From the NCBI GenBank assembly GCA_036654795.1, contig JAVVRI010000115.1, forward strand, positions 1-9,766: DNA of 9,766 bases, written 5' to 3'. Both the position numbers and the translations under genes were made by a program. The notes beneath the pieces are model-generated. The model was given only the letters and a program-made list of their open reading frames with translations, was not told where the DNA came from and did not search any database. How positions within the stretch are numbered: the stretch's first letter is position 1; each line of letters begins with the position of its first letter. Of the stretch, positions 1-5,193 are shown piece after piece. This stretch comes from JAVVRI01 sp036654795 (GTDB taxonomy: Bacteria; Bacteroidota; Bacteroidia; Bacteroidales; Tannerellaceae).

Positions 1-13
1 AAAGCCAATATTA
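1..13. repeat. Left copy of 13-bp terminal direct repeat
   Basis: The window opens with AAAGCCAATATTA, and exactly the same 13 bases close it at 9754-9766. A match of this length at both exact edges is very unlikely by chance. It may be a flanking direct repeat, the overlap of a circular molecule, or a contig-end artefact. No integrase or transposase lies between the copies, so the sequence does not show an active element. Confidence 0.7.
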
Positions 14-156
14 CACAATTTATGCTGGTCTAAAAAGTTCTTTCAGCCGTCTATTGCGGTTGTCCGGGTATATCCACAGAGGCTTTGGAAATCCAGGCGC
101 GCTACCGATTTAAAGTGGATGGATTCAGCCCGTATTTCTTTCGGTAATTATTAATA

Positions 157-164
157 CAAAGATA
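157..164 (-). promoter_or_regulatory. Leftward -7 box (TATCTTTG)
   Basis: The minus strand reads TATCTTTG, a perfect match to the Bacteroidetes -7 consensus TAnnTTTG. The expected -33 region (about 184-187) lacks TTTG and instead falls inside the first 22-bp direct repeat, as might be expected of a promoter needing a bound regulator. No ATG occurs on the minus strand between this box and the left edge, so any gene served starts at least 150 bp downstream or outside the window. Confidence 0.4.
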
Positions 165-177
165 GTGCATTTTTCAT

Positions 178-243
178 AAATCACCTATGTGAATCATATG
201 AATCACCTATGTTATTTAAGCGAATCACCTATGTTATCTTTTA
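178..243. repeat. Three direct repeats with exact 22-bp period
   Basis: The 12-mer AATCACCTATGT occurs at 179-190, 201-212 and 223-234, always 22 bp apart. The second and third copies share 16 bases (GAATCACCTATGTTAT at 200-215 and 222-237). A period of 22 bp is about two helical turns, which would put protein-binding sites on one face of the DNA. Candidates are an operator array for the adjacent leftward promoter, iteron-like sites, or the repeated transposase-binding sites found at the ends of some elements such as the IS21 family. The sequence does not distinguish them. Confidence 0.75.
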
Positions 244-308
244 ACATTGGGGATTGAACGTAAACATACCCGGTTAGGGAATTTGTATCAGGTAATACCG
301 ATGGTTTG

Positions 309-342
309 AATAAGGAGGTGCTCGTGAAAGCACCTCCTTATT
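309..342. terminator. Strong hairpin, terminator-like
   Basis: The arms at 309-322 and 329-342 (AATAAGGAGGTGCT and its exact complement) form a perfect 14-bp stem with a 6-base loop. With one bulge the pairing can extend further. On the plus strand only a broken T-run follows (TTTCACGTTT), so termination efficiency is uncertain. No gene in the window ends just before it on either strand. It could end a transcript from outside the window or be a remnant of a lost gene. Confidence 0.5.
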
Positions 343-496
343 TCACGTTTCACCGTAACATGCAGTTCGTTAAGATGTTATGCCTGTGAAAGGAGATTCG
401 GATATTTCTATTTTAAGGTCACTCTGGATAGCAACTCATCTATTCATGCAGCAAGTGCATATTCCATCCAAGTACTATCAAATTATAATATATATT

Positions 497-527
497 TTTA
501 TTCGGAACAAACCAAAAGCTATGCTTG
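497..527 (+). promoter_or_regulatory. Weak promoter candidate for fimbrial operon
   Basis: TTTA (497-500) and TATGCTTG (520-527) each differ at one base from the Bacteroidetes -33 TTTG and -7 TAnnTTTG. They are separated by the canonical 19 bp. Transcription would start near 534, giving a leader of about 60 nt before the ATG at 593. The match is imperfect, so this is only the best candidate upstream of the operon. Confidence 0.35.
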
Positions 528-533
528 TTTAAG

Positions 534-560
534 AAACTCAACAGAAGTGGTACTGAGTTT
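534..560 (+). promoter_or_regulatory. Leader hairpin followed by T-run (attenuator-like)
   Basis: AAACTCA (534-540) pairs exactly with TGAGTTT (554-560) around a 13-base loop, and the T-rich stretch TTCT follows directly, giving a run of five T from 558. If the promoter at 497-527 is used, this hairpin would be at the very 5' end of the transcript, where it could act as an attenuator or protect the mRNA. The stem is short and AT-rich, so chance cannot be excluded. Confidence 0.3.
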
Positions 561-592
561 TTCTATTGTCTGATCGCTAAAACCTTTTGACT

Positions 593-1450
593 ATGGATAA
601 GTTAGCTTTATATTTTTGCTTGTTACTCGCATTGACTTTGCAAAGTTGTTGCGGTGAGAATCTGCCTGAATGCCCTCCGGATCAATATTTGGTGCAGGTT
701 TTTGTGAAGGATAAAAATTACTTTAACGTTGACCAGACAAAACAATCAGGCTGGGTAGATGAAGGGCTTCCTTTTAAATCTTATTTAAGTAGCGTATACT
801 ACGAGTTGCGCAAGCTCGATTCGGACGAATTAATCCTAAAGTCAGACGTCATGCCGGTAGATCATAATAACGACTACCATACCATATACTTGGAGAACAT
901 CCCGTTCGGTAAGTACACACTTACCGTTTGGGGAAACATGATGGCTGAAGTTCCAGCGGGTTATCTGCATTACAATCAGGCAGAACACACCGACCTTTAT
1001 TTGGCAATGGATACGTTGGAGCTCTCTACTACTTTCCAAACAACAACACTCCTACTCGAAAGAACAAAAGGTAAATTAGTATTGATTTGCGACAATTTCC
1101 CTCCTGAAATTACGCAGATCAAGCAATCTCTTTCTCCGCTTTATGAATCAGTAAGTCATCGCTTTGAATATAGAGGAAATACGTCTGTCAGCAAAACCTC
1201 TCCGGTTGCTCCTATGCTGGAAACGGTGCTTGCACCCTCAGTGGATAAAAACACGACTATGCTCAGCCTGCAACTTATCAGTGGAGAGAAGGAACCTTCA
1301 ACTATTCGTCTGCCTGACATACCATTATTCTTTCGCCGAAACGAGGTAACACGGGTAAAGGTGGACTTCGACTCGCTAATAAAGGTATGGAATCTTTGTC
1401 TCTTTATTGATGGTAAATGGACAATCGTCAATCAACTACAAATTAGATAA
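593..1450 (+). CDS. Mfa2/FimB-like fimbrial anchor lipoprotein
   Basis: This predicted outer-membrane lipoprotein of 285 aa probably anchors or nucleates a type V pilus, as FimB and Mfa2 do in Porphyromonas. I start it at ATG 593 rather than the in-frame TTG at 587, because the ATG gives a standard signal: Lys3, a hydrophobic core at 4-16 and a lipobox L-Q-S-C with Cys19 as the lipidated residue. The mature protein begins with a Cys-Pro-Pro segment (27-29) and is rich in beta-strand-like stretches. It includes IPFGKYTLTVWGN (103-115) and ERTKGKLVL (156-164), which resemble the two transthyretin-like halves of Mfa2-family proteins. A fimbrillin-like gene follows after 46 bp on the same strand, which supports an operon. 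Family membership comes from overall pattern and context. The exact subfamily and role (anchor or minor subunit) are uncertain. Confidence 0.75.
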   Translation: MDKLALYFCLLLALTLQSCCGENLPECPPDQYLVQVFVKDKNYFNVDQTKQSGWVDEGLPFKSYLSSVYYELRKLDSDELILKSDVMPVDHNNDYHTIYLENIPFGKYTLTVWGNMMAEVPAGYLHYNQAEHTDLYLAMDTLELSTTFQTTTLLLERTKGKLVLICDNFPPEITQIKQSLSPLYESVSHRFEYRGNTSVSKTSPVAPMLETVLAPSVDKNTTMLSLQLISGEKEPSTIRLPDIPLFFRRNEVTRVKVDFDSLIKVWNLCLFIDGKWTIVNQLQIR

Positions 1451-1496
1451 TAGATTGTTTTAATCATATTAGTAATCATTTAATCAATTGTTAATT

Positions 1497-2573
1497 ATGA
1501 AAAGAATTATGTGTTTTGCCTTAGTTGCAATGCTTATGACAGCATGCTCTAACGATGAAGAAATTATGCAGCCTCCGATTGCAGAATCAGGTGTCGTAAC
1601 GTTCCAAATTTCAACAGACAGCGGGTTGAATCCTCTCACGAAAGGTAATATTTACAGTCAGGACAGCGCACATCAAGTGACAAGAATAGCGCTCTATATG
1701 TTTAATAATACTACCGGTGCTAATTACGTATATCATTCAAAGAAAGATGTTGTATGGGCACCAGGAGTAAAAGACCAGAGATTTCCGGTACAACTTCTTC
1801 CGGGCAAGTACAAATGTATAGCTGTTGGGCGAACAGCCTCTGACTTATATACTTTTGCAGAGCTAGGTGTTGGACTATCTTCGGAAACTGCTATATCTGC
1901 TATAATTGCTAATTCAGAAGATGTATCAGATATTTTTTCAGCCAATAAAGACTTTACGGTTGCTCCGCTTGCTCAGTGTGTACCTATCACGCTTAAAAGA
2001 AGTGTGGCCGGTATAATGGGTTATTTCAAGAATATCCCTGCAACGATTGGAGGAAAAGAGGTTGCCTACATATGCTTAAAAATATCAGGTTCTAACAAGA
2101 AAATCAATTTACATGATCGTACGGGAGGCACTTCTTCATCATCAAGTTATAATCTTATCAATATAGCACTTTCTGGACAGACAAAAACTCCGGATGGATA
2201 CTATACAGGAAATACAATACCGAAAATTGTAAAATTGCCTAACACCCAATTAGGAGGTAATTATATTATACCAGTTGGCCCATGTACAATGAATTTAGAA
2301 CTTCAAGACGCGGCCCACACAATAATAAAATCATGGAATGTAATAAATTTGTCAGGAACTACTCAATTAAATTTTGCAGCGAATGATTTCTATTCACTTG
2401 GTAAAAAATTAAGACCTGACTGTACAGAAGGTGGAACTCCAGGTGCTGGTACTCCGGAAGATAATGACTTTGCTGTTGATCTATCATCCATTGACCAGTG
2501 TATCAATTTAAATATTGAATCAGCATGGAATCCCATGCTGAATATTGGGATCAAGCCTAGTACAACTCCATAA
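1497..2573 (+). CDS. Fimbrillin-like pilus subunit lipoprotein
   Basis: This 358-aa precursor is probably a pilin or tip fimbrillin of a type V pilus, exported as a lipoprotein and then matured by proteolysis. ATG 1497 is preferred to the in-frame TTG at 1488. It gives Lys2-Arg3, a hydrophobic core and the lipobox M-T-A-C with Cys17, followed by the acidic SNDEE typical of Bacteroidales surface lipoproteins. The order of segments matches fimbrillin precursors: VVTFQIS strand (33-39), a linker with a basic residue at Lys49, then a strand VTRIALYMFNN (61-71). Late in the protein comes NDFYSLGKKLRP, then a Pro/Gly-rich linker and a C-terminal strand with a conserved-looking Trp (ESAWNP). The gene is the second of an operon and is followed by a perfect terminator. 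By eye it is more AT-rich than mutS, as is common for variable surface genes. A minor or tip subunit is as likely as the main pilin. Confidence 0.72.
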   Translation: MKRIMCFALVAMLMTACSNDEEIMQPPIAESGVVTFQISTDSGLNPLTKGNIYSQDSAHQVTRIALYMFNNTTGANYVYHSKKDVVWAPGVKDQRFPVQLLPGKYKCIAVGRTASDLYTFAELGVGLSSETAISAIIANSEDVSDIFSANKDFTVAPLAQCVPITLKRSVAGIMGYFKNIPATIGGKEVAYICLKISGSNKKINLHDRTGGTSSSSSYNLINIALSGQTKTPDGYYTGNTIPKIVKLPNTQLGGNYIIPVGPCTMNLELQDAAHTIIKSWNVINLSGTTQLNFAANDFYSLGKKLRPDCTEGGTPGAGTPEDNDFAVDLSSIDQCINLNIESAWNPMLNIGIKPSTTP

Positions 2574-2582
2574 ACTAATCCA

Positions 2583-2623
2583 AAATGGCTCGTGAGCGAT
2601 AAGAAATGGCTCACGAGCCATTT
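2583..2623. terminator. Bidirectional terminator between convergent genes
   Basis: AAATGGCTCGTGAGC (2583-2597) is exactly complementary to 2609-2623, giving a 15-bp stem and an 11-base loop. On the plus strand the stem runs into TTTCTTATTT, so it would end the fimbrial operon. On the minus strand it is followed by a short T-run, and it begins one base after the protease stop codon (2625-2627), so it can also end that transcript. Confidence 0.88.
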
Positions 2624-2624
2624 C

Positions 2625-3770
2625 TTATTTATAGACGGCTTTATACCAATCCAACGATTCGTACCAACTGTTCAGTTTCGTCAAATTTACTTGGGGAATA
2701 TAGGCAGACAGACCGCTAAAATGGTTTATGGAGACAATAAGACCATTACCTCCATAAGAATAATAGGCTTTCGGAGTCGTTGCTTTATAAACAATAACAT
2801 CCCCCAAACATTTTGTAAAGCGGGCAGCTTGTTCCGCTGTAGCCAGACGGGTGATGTAATCATCATAATCATAGAAAGCATGGTAACGCGTGCCACCCAA
2901 ATAATCCAATGGTTGAATCACATTTAAGGGAAGTGTATTAATGGCCTCCTTGTTTGACTGAACAATTTCGCGCGTCAAAGCAGCTAGTTCATTCATGTGA
3001 GCCGTATTTATTAGTGATATTGAGGCCGAACGCCCATTTCCAGACTTTTGGTCGTAAAACTGATAGAACTTCTCTGCAATCTGCTTTAAACCAGGCGTCT
3101 CTGCAAACATATCCTTTACAATCAATTGATAAGGCATGCCGTCTGCCATTATCTCAGTAGGAGAAGCCAATATATATTCGGTTTTCGCTCGCAAGGCGTA
3201 AGCCACTTCTACACTACCCATATAGCAAGCATCAAAGAGAATATAATTGAACTGATGATCGGGCAAAGCCTGAGCCAGCTCATTCAACTCCATCCAGTTC
3301 TGACCATCCTGCCCAAACGAACGAAGCATATCATCGGACAATACGTTAGAGGGCAACCAGCCAGTGCCATGACTCCAAAGAACCAGACCATAACTAGTTG
3401 CCGGGAAGTCAGTAATAACCTCTGTAATCACATTACGCATTACGTCTATCGATACGGAGTTTTGCTTCGGATAGGTTTTAATCGTTTCCTTCACAATCTG
3501 ACCATCAGCATCCTGGCGAATCCGAAGGAGTTGAGGCACGCCATTCCGCGGAGCAAGATAGATCAAAAAGTTACCTCCATTCAAGTTACCATTGGCCGCT
3601 CCCTGCATCATATTTTCTATATTAAGATCCGCGTAACCACTCAATGAATTGTTGGCAGCCAAGTAAACAAGTACCGTACGGCTATTCGTTTGAGGTGTCG
3701 GCTCGTCATTATCACAAGCAAATACAGACACAATAAGAAACAGAAAAGTAATTATTTTCAGACGTCCCAT
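2625..3770 (-). CDS. C11 clostripain-family cysteine protease lipoprotein
   Basis: This is a predicted secreted, lipid-anchored cysteine endopeptidase of family C11 (clostripain-like). Known members cut after Arg or Lys. I place the start at the ATG reading MGRLKIITF, 23 codons inside the longest frame. That start gives a clean lipoprotein signal ending V-F-A-C (Cys19), followed by DNDEP, and it lies 25 bp downstream of a perfect -7 box. The resulting protein has 381 aa. The catalytic dyad is visible as His134 in LWSHGTGW and Cys182 in FDACYMGS, each after a hydrophobic strand as in clan CD. A late SGLSAYIP (352-359) also fits C11 proteins. The gene lies between two groups of pilus-associated genes, convergent to the fimbrillin and divergent from DUF3575. 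Its natural substrate is not shown by the sequence. The neighbouring pilin is a plausible one. Confidence 0.9.
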   Translation of the reverse strand: MGRLKIITFLFLIVSVFACDNDEPTPQTNSRTVLVYLAANNSLSGYADLNIENMMQGAANGNLNGGNFLIYLAPRNGVPQLLRIRQDADGQIVKETIKTYPKQNSVSIDVMRNVITEVITDFPATSYGLVLWSHGTGWLPSNVLSDDMLRSFGQDGQNWMELNELAQALPDHQFNYILFDACYMGSVEVAYALRAKTEYILASPTEIMADGMPYQLIVKDMFAETPGLKQIAEKFYQFYDQKSGNGRSASISLINTAHMNELAALTREIVQSNKEAINTLPLNVIQPLDYLGGTRYHAFYDYDDYITRLATAEQAARFTKCLGDVIVYKATTPKAYYSYGGNGLIVSINHFSGLSAYIPQVNLTKLNSWYESLDWYKAVYK

Positions 3771-3795
3771 CCAATTAATCTTATTTTTAATGCAA

Positions 3796-3832
3796 CAAAG
3801 ATAGTTAAGTATTTTTGGTTTATCTATCTTTG
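3796..3832. promoter_or_regulatory. Overlapping divergent promoters with mirrored -7 boxes
   Basis: CAAAGATAG (3796-3804) and CTATCTTTG (3824-3832) form a perfect 9-bp inverted repeat with a 19-bp spacer. Each half contains a perfect TATCTTTG -7 box: minus strand 3796-3803 for the protease, plus strand 3825-3832 for DUF3575. The -33 region of each promoter lies on or beside the -7 box of the other, so simultaneous use should be limited. Neither has a good TTTG at -33. Confidence 0.6.
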
Positions 3833-3881
3833 CAATCAAGTCTTTTTGATGCTAAAAACGGATTTGATAATATATAGATCT

Positions 3882-4439
3882 ATGAGAAAACTTTTGATAG
3901 CGATGATTCTTACCAGCTTTGGATGGCTGATGCAAGCACAAGTGATTGCCGTAAAGACTAATTTACTTTACGACGCTACCACGACCCCTAACTTGGGGGT
4001 AGAGTATGCCTTCAACCGGCACTTTTCCATCGAAGCGGCTGGTAGTTATAATCCCTGGAAGTTTGCCAACAACAAATCGCTCGAACATTGGGCGGTGCAG
4101 CCCGAAGCGCGTTATTGGTTGCACGAACGTTTTAACGGCCACTACTTTGGGGTGCATGGCATTTATATGGACTATAAGATCAAAGGGATGCACATCCCCT
4201 CCATCATGTCGAAAACGAACGATTACAACGGCAACGCCTACGGTGGCGGCATTTCATACGGATACCAGCTCTACCTATCGCCCCGCTGGAACCTGGAGTT
4301 TACCGTGGGCGGTGGTTTTCTTTATTTCGAATACGACAAGTATGCTCATACGCCTGAGCACGAATATCTGGGGAAGTATAACAGTAAATACGTAGGACTT
4401 ACCAAAGCAGGCATCAACCTGATATACATTATAAAATAG
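3882..4439 (+). CDS. DUF3575 family exported protein (pilus-associated)
   Basis: This 185-aa exported protein belongs to the DUF3575 family, whose genes often accompany fimbrial genes in Bacteroidales and whose function is unknown to me. The chosen ATG gives the signal peptide MRKLLIAMILTSFGWLMQAQ with a cut after Ala19 or Gln20. The longer in-frame extension reaches back across the divergent promoter and into the protease gene, so it is rejected. Family-like segments are VKTNLLYDATTTPNLGVEY (24-42), NPWKF with HW and QPE-RYW (58-79), and a glycine-rich GGGISYGYQ (121-129). Alternating strands ending in aromatic residues suggest a small outer-membrane or periplasmic beta-barrel. The gene starts 50 bp after its -7 box and is followed after only 6 bp by the next gene, so the two form an operon. 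Confidence 0.82.
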   Translation: MRKLLIAMILTSFGWLMQAQVIAVKTNLLYDATTTPNLGVEYAFNRHFSIEAAGSYNPWKFANNKSLEHWAVQPEARYWLHERFNGHYFGVHGIYMDYKIKGMHIPSIMSKTNDYNGNAYGGGISYGYQLYLSPRWNLEFTVGGGFLYFEYDKYAHTPEHEYLGKYNSKYVGLTKAGINLIYIIK

Positions 4440-4445
4440 AGCCTT

Positions 4446-4955
4446 ATGAAACGAATAATTTATATTTTCATCCTAGGTCTGTTCGCCTCTGTCCTTACCT
4501 TGCAGGCGCAAGAGGAAATATACTACGGACTGGTAAGCGTCAAGCAGAATGTCGCTGAACTAAAAGAGAACAACTTGTATCTGGATATGGACATTAGCCT
4601 TTGCAACCTTACTGTTGGTCGCTATCAAAGCCTCCGACTGACCCCCATGCTGACGAATGGGCAGGATTCGGTACGTATGCAGCCTATTCTGATCAACGGA
4701 GCAAACCGACAAAAGATGTACAAACGCGCTTGTGCCTTCGAGGGCAAGCTAGCAGCAGAGGGGGATGCTTATCGGGTGGTAAAAAATGATCCGACACTGA
4801 TTCGCGTACTCAAATATAAGAAGACACTTGCTTACCGTCCGTGGATGACGAACCTGAAGCTTATTTTAATAGGTGAGTTGATCAACTACGATGGTCTTCC
4901 GGTACAACTGTTCCGTAATGTGCTGACGGAGGATCTGGCTCCTATTCATAAATAA
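4446..4955 (+). CDS. Short DUF3868-like exported protein
   Basis: This 169-aa protein has a signal peptide (MKRIIYIFILGLFASVLTLQAQ). It resembles the N-terminal domain of DUF3868 proteins, which are found in Bacteroidales pilus operons next to DUF3575. Family-like features are NNLYLDMDISLCNLTVGRYQSLRLTPML (42-69), the INGANRQKMYKRA stretch (83-95) and YRPWM (130-134), where full-length relatives usually have a YEPWM-type motif before a longer C-terminal part. As I recall the family, proteins are usually much longer, so this copy may be truncated after about residue 150. None of the downstream plus-strand frames looks like a frameshifted remainder. It starts 6 bp after the DUF3575 stop. Family assignment is moderate, and truncation is an inference from remembered family length. 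Confidence 0.6.
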   Translation: MKRIIYIFILGLFASVLTLQAQEEIYYGLVSVKQNVAELKENNLYLDMDISLCNLTVGRYQSLRLTPMLTNGQDSVRMQPILINGANRQKMYKRACAFEGKLAAEGDAYRVVKNDPTLIRVLKYKKTLAYRPWMTNLKLILIGELINYDGLPVQLFRNVLTEDLAPIHK

Positions 4956-5183
4956 ACAAAGGCAGGTTTGCCTACATCTCCCTTTCCGCACGGATCTGGC
5001 GGGGAGATTTGTCAAAATTGGAACGGCAAAAGTGCGAAAAGTTGGAAAGGGACTCGAAGCCGTGCTTGTAGCCTCAGAAGGAATCATCATTCCTTTTGGG
5101 AAAACACGCATCTTGTAGACATCTTCCTGATAGAACTCACAAGAGGCACAGTCAGTATATCTGTTACATCGTTGGGCGGTCAT
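4866..5183 (-). CDS. Doubtful small Cys-rich ORF downstream of GHL10 gene
   Basis: A 105-codon frame begins with ATG only 10 bp after the GHL10 stop codon, in a position where an operon partner would sit. It encodes a Cys-rich, basic product beginning MTAQRCNRYTDCASCEFY, with no signal peptide, membrane segment or family I recognise. Its last 30 codons run antisense through the 3' end of the DUF3868-like gene, and its middle crosses both spacer hairpins. These points argue against coding. I keep it only because of its spacing and the CxxC pair. Confidence 0.2.
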   Translation of the reverse strand: MTAQRCNRYTDCASCEFYQEDVYKMRVFPKGMMIPSEATSTASSPFPTFRTFAVPILTNLPARSVRKGRCRQTCLCLFMNRSQILRQHITEQLYRKTIVVDQLTY

Positions 5184-5193
5184 TCGGATCTGA
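4956..5193. other. Structured spacer between convergent genes
   Basis: This spacer contains two candidate hairpins. ATCTCCC (4976-4982) pairs with GGGAGAT (5002-5008). AAGGAAT (5078-5084) pairs with ATTCCTT (5089-5095) around a 4-base loop and is followed by TT on the plus strand. Either could end the DUF3575-DUF3868 transcript or the convergent GHL10 transcript, but neither is as convincing as the terminator at 2583-2623. A weak minus-strand reading frame also crosses it. Confidence 0.4.

Larger units (their letters stand above)
1..592. other. Gene-free left region with regulatory-looking structure
   Basis: I see no supported gene in this stretch. A 50-codon frame is open from the left edge to the stop at 152-154 (+), but it resembles no family I recognise and is Arg/Lys-rich in a way suggesting chance. 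The region holds a leftward -7 box (157-164), three 22-bp-period direct repeats (178-243), a 14-bp stem hairpin (309-342), a weak promoter candidate (497-527) and a leader hairpin (534-560). It could be the promoter region of a gene off the left edge joined to the leader of the fimbrial operon. It could also carry the degenerate end of a mobile element. Confidence 0.6.

Noticed and set aside
2..154. Frame open from the left edge, 50 codons (+)
   Set aside because: A frame of this length open by chance is common. The product is basic and matches no family I know, and the opposite strand carries a promoter-like box just beyond it.
178..243. CRISPR array
   Set aside because: Only three short repeats with about 10-bp gaps that are themselves partly alike, no typical 28-37 bp repeat with spacers, and no cas gene.
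3126..3647. 173-codon plus-strand frame
   Set aside because: It is antisense to the C11 protease, including its catalytic region, with no independent support.
3690..3881. 64-residue N-terminal extension of the DUF3575 gene
   Set aside because: It would begin inside the protease gene, cross both divergent -7 boxes and bury a clear signal peptide that starts at the ATG at 3882.
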